Positions 28,699-38,039 of a stretch of 64,000 nt of DNA are shown here, piece by piece. The notes beneath the pieces were generated by a model. It had not been told where the DNA came from. It did no database searches and saw only the letters and a program-made list of their open reading frames with translations. The translations under genes and the position numbers were made by a program. Origin of the DNA: Pseudomonas sp. G2-4 (GTDB lineage: Bacteria > Pseudomonadota > Gammaproteobacteria > Pseudomonadales > Pseudomonadaceae); NCBI RefSeq assembly GCF_030064125.1, contig NZ_CP125957.1, forward strand, positions 5,512,501-5,576,500. The letters run 5' to 3'. How positions within the stretch are numbered: the stretch's first letter is position 1; every line of letters begins with the position of its first letter.

Positions 28699-30277
28699 GG
28701 CCTCAAGCCCACGCGTCAAACAGGCGCAGCGCCTGCTGCGTCTCTATCACCTGTACCGCCTGAGCATCGGCATCACCCTGGTGCTGCTGATCTCCAGCAA
28801 CATGGACAACCGCCTGCTGGAGTTCGCCAACGACGACCTGCTGCGCAGCGGCAGCTGGTTGTACTTGGTGCTGAACATCCTGCTGGTGGTGTTCCTTGAA
28901 AACACCCGCCGCCCTGCCCGGCTGTTCGGCCTGGCACTCACCGATGTGCTGTTGCTGTCGTGGCTGTTCTTCGTCGCTGGCGGCACCCCCAGTGCCATCG
29001 GCAACCTGCTTATCGTCTCGGTCGCCATCGGCAACACGCTGTTGCGCGGCCGAATCGGCCTGCTGATCGCCGCCGTAGCCACGATCGGTATCGTCAGCTC
29101 GACGTTCTTCCTCGGCCTGAGCGATTCAAACCGTCCCAGCAGTTATCTGCAGGCCGGCACCCTGGGGGCGCTGTGTTTTGCCGCCGCCCTGCTGGTGCAA
29201 GGCCTGACCCGGCGACTGGAAGCCAGCGAAACCCTGGCCGAGCAACGCGCCAGCGAAGTGATCGGCCTCGAAGCGCTCAACGCGCTGATCCTGCAACGCA
29301 TGCGCACCGGCATCCTGGTGCTTGATCGCGAGCGCCGGGTGCAATTGGCCAACGAAAGCGCGCTGAACCTGCTGGGCATGCACGACCTGGTCGGCCAGCC
29401 AATCGACGACTACTCCACGGCACTGGTCGAGCGCCTGCAACTCTGGCTGAACAACCCCAGCCTGCGCCCGCAGAGCCTGACCATCAGCGGCACCGGCCTC
29501 ACCCTGCAACCGAGCTTCATCGCCCTGGGGCACAACGACCAGCATCAAACCCTGGTATTCCTCGAAGACCTGGCCCAAGTTGCCCAGCATGCCCAGCAGC
29601 TCAAACTCGCCTCCCTCGGCCGCCTGACCGCCGGCATCGCCCACGAAATCCGCAACCCCTTGGGGGCAATCAGCCATGCGGCGCAATTGCTGCGCGAATC
29701 CGAGGAACTGAACACCGCGGATCGGCGTCTGACGCAGATTATTCAAGACCACTCCCAACGAATGAATCGCGTCATTGAAAACGTCCTGCAACTGTCTCGC
29801 CGCCAGCAAACCACGCCCCAACGCCTGGATCTGCGGGCCTGGCTCGACCAGTTCGTCCGTCAGACCCGCGAAAGCGCAACCGGGCACCAGCTATTGCACC
29901 TGAGTATCGATCCGGGCGACTACACCACGCTGATGGACCCCGACCAGTTGACCCAGGTGCTCGACAACCTGTTGCGCAACGCTTGGCGCCACAGCGCCAT
30001 GCGTCATGAACAGGCCGAGGCCTGGCTGAAACTGTTCATCGACCCCCACAGCCAGTTATCCACCCTGGACATCCTCGACAACGGCCCCGGTGTGACACCG
30101 GACCAGCAAGCGCACCTGTTCGAACCCTTCTTCACCACCAGCAACCAAGGCACCGGCCTTGGGCTCTATCTGTCCCGTGAGCTGTGCGAAAGCAACCAGG
30201 CCCGCCTAGACTTCAAACCACGCCAAGGCGGCGGCTGCTTTCGCATCACCTTTGCTCACGGACGGAAACAGATTTGA
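28688..30277 (+). CDS. pilS: Two-component sensor kinase PilS
   Basis: PilS is the membrane histidine kinase that senses pilin levels and controls PilR. It has six N-terminal membrane helices (about 20-190), a PAS-like region (VLDRERRVQLANESALNLLG), then HisKA with the phosphorylated His319 in GIAHEIRNP, and the HATPase domain (DNGPGV, GTGLGLYLS). Start: GTG at 28688 gives 529 residues, close to the 530 of P. aeruginosa. No ATG lies nearby in frame. It overlaps the preceding gene and, by 4 bp, pilR. Confidence 0.93.
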   Translation: MTTEASSPRVKQAQRLLRLYHLYRLSIGITLVLLISSNMDNRLLEFANDDLLRSGSWLYLVLNILLVVFLENTRRPARLFGLALTDVLLLSWLFFVAGGTPSAIGNLLIVSVAIGNTLLRGRIGLLIAAVATIGIVSSTFFLGLSDSNRPSSYLQAGTLGALCFAAALLVQGLTRRLEASETLAEQRASEVIGLEALNALILQRMRTGILVLDRERRVQLANESALNLLGMHDLVGQPIDDYSTALVERLQLWLNNPSLRPQSLTISGTGLTLQPSFIALGHNDQHQTLVFLEDLAQVAQHAQQLKLASLGRLTAGIAHEIRNPLGAISHAAQLLRESEELNTADRRLTQIIQDHSQRMNRVIENVLQLSRRQQTTPQRLDLRAWLDQFVRQTRESATGHQLLHLSIDPGDYTTLMDPDQLTQVLDNLLRNAWRHSAMRHEQAEAWLKLFIDPHSQLSTLDILDNGPGVTPDQQAHLFEPFFTTSNQGTGLGLYLSRELCESNQARLDFKPRQGGGCFRITFAHGRKQI

Positions 30278-31620
30278 ATATTCGCTCACGGCAACGAATC
30301 CTGATCGTCGATGACGAACCGGACATTCGCGAACTCCTGGAGATCACCCTGGGAAGGATGAAACTCGGCACCCGCAGCGCCAAGAACCTCGCCGAGGCCC
30401 AAAGCCTGTTGATGGACGAAACCTTTGACCTGTGCCTGACCGACATGCGCCTGCCCGACGGCACCGGCCTGGAGCTGGTGCAGCACATCCAGCAGCGTTA
30501 CCCCCAACTTCCCGTGGCGATGATCACCGCCTACGGCAGCCTGGAAACCGCCATCGACGCCCTCAAAGCCGGGGCCTTCGACTTCCTGACCAAACCAGTC
30601 GACCTGGGCCGCCTGCGGGAGCTGGTCACCAGCGCCTTGCGCCTGCCATCCGTCGCCACACCGGCCGCCACCATCGAGCGCTGCCTGCTGGGCGACTCCC
30701 CACCGATGCGCAGCGTACGCAAACAGATCGAAAAACTCGCCCGCAGCCAGGCGCCGGTGTACATCAGCGGGGAGTCAGGCTGCGGCAAGGAACTGGTTGC
30801 CCGATTGATCCACGAACAAGGTCCCCGCACCAGCCAGCGTTTTGTGCCGGTCAACTGTGGGGCCATTCCCACCGAGCTGATGGAAAGCGAGTTTTTCGGT
30901 CATCGAAAAGGCAGTTTCACTGGCGCCATCGAAGACAAACCCGGGTTGTTCCAAGCAGCCCACGGCGGGACCCTGTTCCTCGACGAAGTGGCCGACCTGC
31001 CCTTGGCCATGCAGGTCAAATTGCTGCGGGCGATCCAGGAAAAAGCCGTGCGCGCCGTCGGCGGCCAGCAGGAAGAAGTGGTGGATGTACGCATCCTCTG
31101 CGCGACCCACAAGGACCTGGACGGTGAAGTCGCCGCCGGGCGCTTTCGCCAGGATCTGTACTACCGGCTTAACGTCATCGAACTGCGCGTGCCGCCATTG
31201 CGTGAACGCCGCGAAGACATTGGGCTGTTGGCCGATCACATGCTCCAGCGCCTGGCGGCCAACGCCGGCAGCCCTGCGGTCAAGCTTCATCCCCAAGCGC
31301 TGGACGCCCTGCGCAACTACCGCTTCCCGGGCAATGTGCGGGAACTGGAGAACATGCTCGAGCGGGCCTATACCCTTTGTGAGCATCAACAGATCGAAGC
31401 CGACGACCTGCGCCTGGCCGAGGGTAATGGCAGCGCTGAGGCGGGCAATCCCGACTTGATGCAGGTCGACAACCTGGAAGACTACCTGGAAGACGTCGAG
31501 CGCAAACTGATTCTCCAGGCCCTGGAGGAAACCCGCTGGAACCGCACGGCGGCGGCGCAGCGGTTGAAGCTGTCGTTTCGGTCGATGCGGTATCGGTTGA
31601 AGAAACTTGGGTTGGATTGA
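30274..31620 (+). CDS. pilR: Sigma-54-dependent response regulator PilR
   Basis: PilR activates pilA with RpoN. The receiver domain has the phosphorylated Asp57 (CLTDMRLPDG). The AAA+ domain follows, with Walker A GESGCGKE and the sigma-54 contact loop written KGSFTGA (GSFTGA rather than the usual GAFTGA). The C-terminal Fis-type helix-turn-helix is WNRTAAAQRLKLSFRSMRYR. The start is probably the TTG at 30274, overlapping the pilS stop (TTGA), giving 448 residues; no ATG fits before the receiver domain. Confidence 0.93.
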   Translation: MNIRSRQRILIVDDEPDIRELLEITLGRMKLGTRSAKNLAEAQSLLMDETFDLCLTDMRLPDGTGLELVQHIQQRYPQLPVAMITAYGSLETAIDALKAGAFDFLTKPVDLGRLRELVTSALRLPSVATPAATIERCLLGDSPPMRSVRKQIEKLARSQAPVYISGESGCGKELVARLIHEQGPRTSQRFVPVNCGAIPTELMESEFFGHRKGSFTGAIEDKPGLFQAAHGGTLFLDEVADLPLAMQVKLLRAIQEKAVRAVGGQQEEVVDVRILCATHKDLDGEVAAGRFRQDLYYRLNVIELRVPPLRERREDIGLLADHMLQRLAANAGSPAVKLHPQALDALRNYRFPGNVRELENMLERAYTLCEHQQIEADDLRLAEGNGSAEAGNPDLMQVDNLEDYLEDVERKLILQALEETRWNRTAAAQRLKLSFRSMRYRLKKLGLD

Positions 31621-31647
31621 GCCACGGTTTTGAAGCCCACGCTGATC

Positions 31648-31782
31648 CCCGTGGCGAGGGAGCTTGCTCCCGCTGGGCTGCGCAGCAGACCCGAACCTGG
31701 CACCTCGGTGTGTCAGGTTGTTTGAGTCGCTGCTTTTGGGGCTGCTTCGCAGCCCAGCGGGAGCAAGCTCCCTCGCCACGGG
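31648..31782. repeat. REP pair (family B)
   Basis: Facing family B units 135 bp end to end, with a longer middle part than other copies. It fills most of the gap between pilR and the convergent DUF6124 gene. Confidence 0.87.
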
Positions 31783-31807
31783 TTCTGTGTTCACCTTGGC
31801 TGCTTTT

Positions 31808-32173
31808 CTAGCCCTTCGTCACCGGCACCTGCTCGTCCAGCACACGATTGGCCAGTAACTCACTCAACTCGATCAGCTGTTGCACTCCCAATGCAACATG
31901 CCGTCGCGAGCCGTCGAGTTCGAAGGCCAGGTCGCTGATTGTTGCATTGGCTGAGGTCAAGGTTTCGCTGAGGTTGGCGAGGAGGCATTCGGTGTCTATG
32001 CCTTCCACGACGGTGAATAGCTGGTTTGAGGATGGTTTCTTTTTGGCTTCAGGCGTTGGAGCCAGGTAATAGTCGAGGGCGCGCTGGGCGGCTTCGTCGA
32101 GCTTTTTGGGGTTAAGGCTGGCGTTGGGAGAAGCGTTATTGGTTTCTGAAGGTGATGGAGGTTTGTTACACAT
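31808..32173 (-). CDS. DUF6124 protein
   Basis: A 121-residue soluble protein. The pattern LDEAAQRALDYYL near residue 25, then a long helical part (ECLLANLSETLTSANATISDLAFELDG), matches a small family common in Pseudomonas now labelled DUF6124. Members often occur in many copies per genome (from memory). No function is known. GGAG lies before the ATG at 32173; a longer frame upstream is not supported. Confidence 0.68.
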   Translation of the reverse strand: MCNKPPSPSETNNASPNASLNPKKLDEAAQRALDYYLAPTPEAKKKPSSNQLFTVVEGIDTECLLANLSETLTSANATISDLAFELDGSRRHVALGVQQLIELSELLANRVLDEQVPVTKG

Positions 32174-32553
32174 AGCGGTACTCCAAAGGGGGAATGGATT
32201 ACCAAGTTTTCGGGCCGCGACGCCCGGCCGCTGAATTGGCAGCGACGGGAGAAGGTTAGCTAGAGCCCTTCCCACCCGGCAACCGCCAGAACTCGTCGGA
32301 AATGTCTGCTTAAATTAGAAGGTTGTCCGACCATTCCCACAAATTCTGATTTGGCTGTCAGGGCATCGGGGGGGTGTATATCCATTTCTGCGGTAACGGC
32401 TACTTAGGGTTCCGCCCTGACGGCGGGTCACTTTCGAAGATCCGGAAGCCGGCCCAGGCGAAAGTAACCAAAGCGCTTCTGCCCCACCACTCGGTGCCTC
32501 GCCTAGGCTCGGCATGCCCTCACTCCGGCATTGCTCCGTGGGCCCGCCGCGAA

Positions 32554-32600
32554 GGACCATCCATGGTCCAGCGCGGCTACCTCGGCATCCATGCCGAGGT
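32554..32600. repeat. Hairpin pair in the left arm
   Basis: Hairpin 1 (32554-32569): GGACC-ATCCAT-GGTCC. Hairpin 2 (32579-32600): ACCTCGGCAT-CC-ATGCCGAGGT. Both have partners in the right arm that keep pairing although the bases differ. Confidence 0.85.
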
Positions 32601-32716
32601 GCCCACTGCGCAATGCCTGCGTTCGGCCAGCGTGGTTAATGGGGCGCCCGAGATCAACGTCCGCCGCGAGGCGGCCTGATAGCCGACCTGGTTCTTGATG
32701 GGGATCGCGTTTCCCC

Positions 32717-32805
32717 TGTGGGAGCGAGCCTGCTCGCGAAGGCGGTGGTTCAGTTAGATAGAGATTGGATTTACTGTCGTCATCGCGAGCGAACTCGCTC
32801 CCACA
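32717..32805. repeat. REP pair (family A) inside the inverted-repeat element
   Basis: Facing family A units: TGTGGGAGCGAGCCTGCTCG and its partner ending CTCGCTCCCACA. Confidence 0.87.
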
Positions 32806-32849
32806 CTGGGTCGGTGACGATCTACAGATTTGCGGCCATTGCAAATCCC

Positions 32850-33006
32850 TGTGGGAGCGAGCTTGCTCGCGATAGCGGTGGATCAGCTTGCATCAGCGTT
32901 GGATGTGCCACCGTCTTCGCGGGCAAGCCACACAGTTAGATCGAAGTACAGTCGCCAGAGCCAGGTCAGCTGTCAGGCCGCCTTCGCGAGCGGGCTCGCT
33001 CCCACA
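32850..33006. repeat. Composite REP array (family A) inside the inverted-repeat element
   Basis: A forward unit at 32850-32879, a decayed partner around 32910-32938 (CTTCGCGGGCAAGCC), and an inverted unit at 32978-33006. It looks like a REP pair with an additional unit appended. Confidence 0.75.
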
Positions 33007-33119
33007 GGAGGAACGCGTTCACCCTAAGCCAGGTCGGCTATAAGGCCGCCTCGCAATGGACGTTGATCTCGGGCGCCCCATTAACCACGCTGGCCGAACG
33101 TAGGTATTGCGCAGAGGGC

Positions 33120-33166
33120 AACCCGGCATGGATGCCGGGTTAGCCGCGCTGGGCCATGGAGGGCCC
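33120..33166. repeat. Hairpin pair in the right arm
   Basis: Counterparts of the left-arm hairpins: AACCCGGCAT-GG-ATGCCGGGTT (33120-33141) and GGGCC-ATGGAG-GGCCC (33151-33166). Relative to the left arm three base pairs are changed on both sides so that pairing is kept. Confidence 0.85.
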
Positions 33167-33364
33167 TTCGCGGCGGCCCACGGAGCAATGCCTACGTTCG
33201 GGCATGCCGAGCCCTAGCGAGGCACCGAGTGGTGGGGCAAAAGCGCTTTGGTTACTTTCGCCTGGGCCGGCTTCCGGATTTTCGAAAGTGACCCGCCGTC
33301 AGGGCGGAACCCTAAGCCGCCGTTACCGCAGCAACGGATATGTACTCAATAAAAAGCCCCAAAC

Positions 33365-34465
33365 CTACAACCGCCCCGCCAACGCATAAGGCGCAGGATC
33401 AATCACCGCCTCCCGCCCCAACATCAGATCCGTAAACAACCGACACGACGCCGGCGCCAGCACCAACCCATTGCGATAATGCCCACAATTCAACCACAGC
33501 CCCGCAAACCCCGGCACTTCGCCAATATAGGGAATGCCCTCCGGAGACCCAGGCCGCAGCCCAGCCCAATGCCCAACCACCTCAGCCCCCGCCAACGCCG
33601 GAATCAACTGCTGCGCCGAAGCCTTCAGACTCTCCAGGGCAACATCAGTCGGCGTCTTGTCAAAACCCTCCCGCTCCAGCGTACTGCCCACCAGAATATG
33701 ACCATCGCGACGAGGAATCGCATAACGCCCCTTGGCCAACACCATGCTCGATAAAAAATTCGACGCACACTTATACAAAATCATCTGGCCCTTGACCGGC
33801 TCGACCGGCAGCCTCAGCCCCAGCGTCTTGAGCAACTCGCCACTCCAGGCGCCAGCCGCCAAAACCACCTGATCGCCACGCATAGGCCCCGCCGAGCTGT
33901 CCACCCCGACAACACGCTCACCCTCGCGAATGAACCCACTGACTTCGCAGTGCTCATGAACCGTGACGTTGGGCAGCGCCAACAACGCGGCCCTGAGAGA
34001 CTTCACCAACCGGGGATTGCGCACGTTGGCCACATCCGCCATGTAGATCGCCCGGGAAAAACCCGCCCCCAGAACCGGCACAGCATCATGAACAGCAGAG
34101 ATATCCACAGCCCGCAGCGGGCGCCCTTGCCGCTCGGCCCAGGCCAGCGCCTCATTCTGATCATCCAGGTCCAACCAATACAGGCCAGTGACATGCACTT
34201 GCGGATCGATCCCCGTGGCCGCAAACAAACGCTGGCCCAACTGTGGATAAAAATCCTGCGACCAATGGGCCAGCGCGGTGACCGCCGGGCTATAGCGCCA
34301 CGGGTACAACGGCGAAACGATACCGCCACCGGCCCAGGACGATTCCTGGCCGACACTGGACCGGTCCAACAGCACCACACGCTGCCCTTCGGACGCCAGA
34401 TTGAACGCCGTCAGCAGGCCGATGACCCCACCGCCGACAATCACCACTTGCTGTTGCCTGGTCAT
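33365..34465 (-). CDS. thiO: Glycine oxidase ThiO
   Basis: An FAD-dependent amine oxidase that makes dehydroglycine (iminoglycine) for the thiazole of thiamine. The 366 residues have the N-terminal dinucleotide motif VIVGGGVIGLLTAFNLA, the SSWAGGGIVSPLYPWRY region near the flavin, and the C-terminal GHYRNGLVLAPAS, which matches known ThiO proteins (Arg binding the substrate carboxylate). The ATG at 34465 is used; a TTG further upstream is possible. The gene follows pilE by 57 bp on the same strand. Confidence 0.88.
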   Translation of the reverse strand: MTRQQQVVIVGGGVIGLLTAFNLASEGQRVVLLDRSSVGQESSWAGGGIVSPLYPWRYSPAVTALAHWSQDFYPQLGQRLFAATGIDPQVHVTGLYWLDLDDQNEALAWAERQGRPLRAVDISAVHDAVPVLGAGFSRAIYMADVANVRNPRLVKSLRAALLALPNVTVHEHCEVSGFIREGERVVGVDSSAGPMRGDQVVLAAGAWSGELLKTLGLRLPVEPVKGQMILYKCASNFLSSMVLAKGRYAIPRRDGHILVGSTLEREGFDKTPTDVALESLKASAQQLIPALAGAEVVGHWAGLRPGSPEGIPYIGEVPGFAGLWLNCGHYRNGLVLAPASCRLFTDLMLGREAVIDPAPYALAGRL

Positions 34466-34522
34466 GTTCTGATTCGACTCATAAGACAGAGGGCGCAAGA
34501 CAGCGCCCCGAATAAAAGAAAC

Positions 34523-34924
34523 TCAGCGCCCCCAGCAATCCTTGGTGGTCACCCCGGCGGCGGTGTTTTCCACGGTTCGTGCGCCGGTATTGGTGATCTT
34601 GAAGTCACCGCATTTGTCCGTCGCCATGGACGAGCCACTCTTGCGCACGGCGGTCAGGATGAAACTCTGGTCCGTCAGCGCCTGGTTGATGGTGTAGAAA
34701 TCGTTACCGCCGCTTAATCCGGTCGCATTGGTATAGACGTTGTTCTTTGAATAGTGGCGTTCGAGAATCTGCGCCTGCTCCGATAACAACCCGGCGATTT
34801 CGGTGCGTCGACCCTTCTTCATGTATTCGGTCAGGCTCGGATAGCCAACGGTGATCACGATACCGATGATCGCAATCACGATCATGATCTCGATCAAGGT
34901 GAAACCTCGGTTGGATCTGCGCAT
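34523..34924 (-). CDS. pilE: Minor pilin PilE
   Basis: A 133-residue prepilin with leader MRRSNRG and mature start FTLIEIMIVIAIIGIVI (Glu5 present). The globular part, YPSLTEYMKKGRRTEIAGLL and two Cys (DKCGDF, KDCWGR) near the end, is that of PilE, a minor pilin of the priming complex that links PilY1 and PilX-type subunits to the major pilin. It is last in the operon, 10 bp after pilY1. There is no pilY2 between them. Confidence 0.92.
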   Translation of the reverse strand: MRRSNRGFTLIEIMIVIAIIGIVITVGYPSLTEYMKKGRRTEIAGLLSEQAQILERHYSKNNVYTNATGLSGGNDFYTINQALTDQSFILTAVRKSGSSMATDKCGDFKITNTGARTVENTAAGVTTKDCWGR

Positions 34925-34934
34925 ACCTTACCTC

Positions 34935-37900
34935 TCACTGAATTTGTCGCCACATGATACGACGGCTGCCGCCCACGGTTTTTCCCAACAGTTCGGTGAT
35001 GTTGCCGCTGGAGTCGTTGACGATCATGTTGGTGGCCCCGCTGGTGCTGACGACCGCGCTTAAAGTCGGGATACCGCCCGTGAAGACCACCCCGCTGGAA
35101 ATCGTGTCGAGGCTATTGAGCGTGCCGTCACCGTTGGTGTCGAGCACCGCGTAGTTGAGCATCTTACCGTTGAACGCATCCACTTCGATCAGTTTGCCAG
35201 TACCGAAGCTGGCGCACAGGTCGGTGGTGTCCACGGCGGCCGTGGTAAAGACCACGCGCCCGAGCACCAGGTTGGCCGGGTTGATCACCCGCTCCCCAGT
35301 CAGCACATTGTTGTACACCAGGGGCAGGTACCAGCCTTTCTTCGCAGGATAGGTCACGTCGGTCTGGCTGGTGGTCACGAACTGCCCCGTGCTGCCTGAA
35401 AACACCCCGGTGATGGACTGGGCCTGCAGGCTCGACACCGTGATTTGCCCCGCCCCGCCGATGGCGTCCCAGATCGAGTAGAACCCTTGCAGGTCCTTGT
35501 TGAGTTTGTCCGTCGCCTCGTTGAACTTGCCGGTGCCGAAAAACACCTGGGTGCCGCCCTGGGGGTTGTCGGCCAGCAACGGTTGAACGGTGATCGGCTG
35601 GGTCGCGCCACCGGGCGCGGTGAACAATGGTTGCCCGGAAAACGCCACGCCCCAAGCGGTCGGAGAGGTGCCACTGAGGTCGAATTTCCACATCCGCCCT
35701 CTCAAGTCGCCCCCATACGCAGCCTGCACCACGTTCTGGGAATTGACCCGTAGCTTGACCGACGACAGGCCGTTATTGGTCTCACTGCTGTTGATGACGA
35801 TTTTCCTGATCAACGAACCGTCGCGGATATCCACCACGTACAACGCCGCCACGCCGCTGTTGCTGCCATAGCCATTGGAGATAAATGCCGCCCAGCGTCC
35901 ATCCGCCAGGCGGGCGACTTCGGGGCGGGCGTAGGCGTAGCCCAAATCATTGAAGGCGTTGGCCGCGTTGGCAACGGCCGGTGCGCTGATTTCCCACAAC
36001 GCCCGCAACGCATTGCCCGCCGCCGCATCGAACAGTTGGACCGCGAAGAACGTCTTGCCTCCGGCACCCGTGCCGCCCAGGGCCAGCGTCTTCCAGGCGC
36101 TTCCCGACTGCGTATCGAATACGCCGATCTGGCCATCCACCAAAAACTTGTGGCTCACACCATTGATGTAGTTGGTATCGGCAATGTCCTGCAACGAGGG
36201 CAGCACGTTCGACGGCATGTAGGCGTAACGCCGCGTGCCGTTGGCGCTGTTGATGACACTGAAAAAGCCGTCGTTGGCGTTCACCACCAGGCTGGTATCC
36301 ATGTTCGTCGCCTTGGTCGCCAGGTAGGTGCTGTAGCTGGTGTCGTTCAGCAAGTCCGCAGCGGTCTGCTCGTTGGGCGATGCCAGTACCAGCGGCGAAT
36401 TGATGATGTCCCCCAGCAACGCGCTACGTACTTTGAGGCCGGTTTTATTGACGCCCTTGCTCCATTGCACCAGATCGTTGCCGGTAATTCCCGTGGGCAG
36501 GCTCTGGCTGAGGCTGGTTTGCTGGGCCGGTGAAAAGTTAGCGTAGGCCAGGGTGACAGGCACGTTGGTCGCGGTATTCCACGACTGATAAATCGGTGCC
36601 GTGGCGCTGGGCACGATGGCCGTGTCGGTGGTCCACTGCACCGCTGCCCTGTTGACCGTGCCGGCCGCGGTGAAGCCGAACGCCCGGATGGTCCCGCGCC
36701 AGTCCTTGGGGTCATAAGTGGTCTGGTAGTAACTGGAGGTGCTGGACAACGTGGCGGCATTGGTCGTGCCAGCGCCACCGGACCCGGCTTTGGAGGTGAT
36801 GTCACTCAGGGCCGATGACAGGGCCGAGTTCAGGCCTTCGCTGTCGGTCGCTTGGTAATACTTGCCCGCGCCATAGCGGGCGGCATCGGACAACATCTGG
36901 TTGGTGGCGGTAAAACCCACGGTGTAGGTATTGAGGTACTGCCGGGGAAAATCCGTGGCGTTCCAGCTCTGGCCGGTGGCGTCGGTGCCGGTGGACCGCA
37001 TGTCGATGTCGAAGGCGAACTTGGCGATGTCGTCCAGGTACAGCGTGTCGCCCTCGCCATCACCATTGAGACTGGCACCATCGTTGTTGATGCCATCCCA
37101 ATTTGGCAATCGGGCCAAGCCCTGTGGGTCGTTGCTGGGAAACGTTCGGTCAAAGGTGGGTAACCCGTCGGTGATCACCACGCCGAAGTTCTTCTGGCAG
37201 CGGTACTGGATCGGGCTGGTGTAGGTGCTCGGCGTACCGTTGTAGTACGGCGCCATGCCCCTGAAGTAGCGGGTCACTTCGTAATAGCTCTCGGCTAGTG
37301 GCGTATTCGCGACGGCGCCCAAGGCGTTGATAGCGTTGATCAGGGCGTTGTAGTTAGTGTTGGCCTGGGTCTGGGTCACGCTGCCGCTAACCGGTGAAAG
37401 GTCGCTGACCGCGCGGGCGATGTAGCCTCCGGGACCGGAGTTGTTGCTGTTGGGCGGGTTGAAGGTGGCGAGGCCAATGCGCAAGGCACGGTTAGCGGCG
37501 ACCAAGTCGTTGGAGACATCCCGTGCCACGTTGATTCGATAGTCGGTGGGAATCGTGCCGGTGGTGAAGTCCCGGCTCGAACCGTTGGCCAACGTCACCA
37601 GGTAAGACAAGTACTTGGCCGTGTATCGGGTATCGCCGTTACCCACCGGGTCAGGCAGCCTCAAACAGACCCGTCCAATATTGCTTCGGTAAAAGCCGTA
37701 CCAGTTGCCCGCGCTCGAGCAGCCGCCACGGGACAGGCTCGCCAGCAGAACATTGCCATCATCCATATCCAGCGGAGCAATGCTGTTGCAGTTATTGCTG
37801 GCCTCACATGTGGAAATAGCTGGCCGGGCCACCGTCGGATCAAACCCCGCCGCCCAGATAATATTATTCATACTCCCCGAGTCATCGATCAGCAGCATCA

Positions 37901-38039
37901 CGTTCGGCGTAACGGCGCCGGCACTCAACAGCGGCGAATCCGAAGGCGTGAACCCATAGGCCGGGGCAGCCAGGTAAAGGCTGAGCAGCGCGCCCCACAG
38001 CGCTTGCATCCAGTCGCGGCGCACCTCAGTACTTCGCAT
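34935..38039 (-). CDS. pilY1: Type IV pilus tip adhesin PilY1
   Basis: PilY1 caps the pilus and acts in adhesion and surface sensing. The 1034-residue exported protein has a signal segment (ALWGALLSLYLAAPAYG), then a von Willebrand A-like domain starting with the metal-binding site IDDSGSM (residues 51-57). A C-terminal beta-propeller carries an EF-hand-like calcium site, DTNGDGTLNSLD, at 967-978. It is shorter than the P. aeruginosa form (about 1160). The start overlaps the pilX stop by 14 bp. Confidence 0.94.
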   Translation of the reverse strand: MRSTEVRRDWMQALWGALLSLYLAAPAYGFTPSDSPLLSAGAVTPNVMLLIDDSGSMNNIIWAAGFDPTVARPAISTCEASNNCNSIAPLDMDDGNVLLASLSRGGCSSAGNWYGFYRSNIGRVCLRLPDPVGNGDTRYTAKYLSYLVTLANGSSRDFTTGTIPTDYRINVARDVSNDLVAANRALRIGLATFNPPNSNNSGPGGYIARAVSDLSPVSGSVTQTQANTNYNALINAINALGAVANTPLAESYYEVTRYFRGMAPYYNGTPSTYTSPIQYRCQKNFGVVITDGLPTFDRTFPSNDPQGLARLPNWDGINNDGASLNGDGEGDTLYLDDIAKFAFDIDMRSTGTDATGQSWNATDFPRQYLNTYTVGFTATNQMLSDAARYGAGKYYQATDSEGLNSALSSALSDITSKAGSGGAGTTNAATLSSTSSYYQTTYDPKDWRGTIRAFGFTAAGTVNRAAVQWTTDTAIVPSATAPIYQSWNTATNVPVTLAYANFSPAQQTSLSQSLPTGITGNDLVQWSKGVNKTGLKVRSALLGDIINSPLVLASPNEQTAADLLNDTSYSTYLATKATNMDTSLVVNANDGFFSVINSANGTRRYAYMPSNVLPSLQDIADTNYINGVSHKFLVDGQIGVFDTQSGSAWKTLALGGTGAGGKTFFAVQLFDAAAGNALRALWEISAPAVANAANAFNDLGYAYARPEVARLADGRWAAFISNGYGSNSGVAALYVVDIRDGSLIRKIVINSSETNNGLSSVKLRVNSQNVVQAAYGGDLRGRMWKFDLSGTSPTAWGVAFSGQPLFTAPGGATQPITVQPLLADNPQGGTQVFFGTGKFNEATDKLNKDLQGFYSIWDAIGGAGQITVSSLQAQSITGVFSGSTGQFVTTSQTDVTYPAKKGWYLPLVYNNVLTGERVINPANLVLGRVVFTTAAVDTTDLCASFGTGKLIEVDAFNGKMLNYAVLDTNGDGTLNSLDTISSGVVFTGGIPTLSAVVSTSGATNMIVNDSSGNITELLGKTVGGSRRIMWRQIQ

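Larger units (their letters stand above)
32375..33346. repeat. Large inverted-repeat element (arms of about 317 bp) with internal REPs
   Basis: Left arm 32375-32691 and right arm 33029-33346 are inverted copies. Both hold GTTCCGCCCTGACGGCGGG, GAAAGTAACCAAAGCGCTT and GGGGCGCCCGAGATCAACGT. The 337-bp centre carries REP units. Two small hairpins recur in each arm with compensatory base changes (see the next entries). Short reading frames in the arms differ by non-synonymous changes, so I do not call genes. This explains the 1.2-kb stretch between the DUF6124 gene and thiO. It could be a mobile miniature element, a structured RNA locus, or two copies of a dispersed repeat. Confidence 0.9.

Noticed and set aside
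32374..32679. Open frames in the inverted-repeat arms (101 codons at left, 77 codons at 33156-33389, and 81 codons on the minus strand at 32315-32560)
   Set aside because: The arms are copies, yet the translated sequences differ by amino-acid changes while hairpin pairing is kept. This points to structure rather than protein. No ribosome-binding site or domain was recognised.
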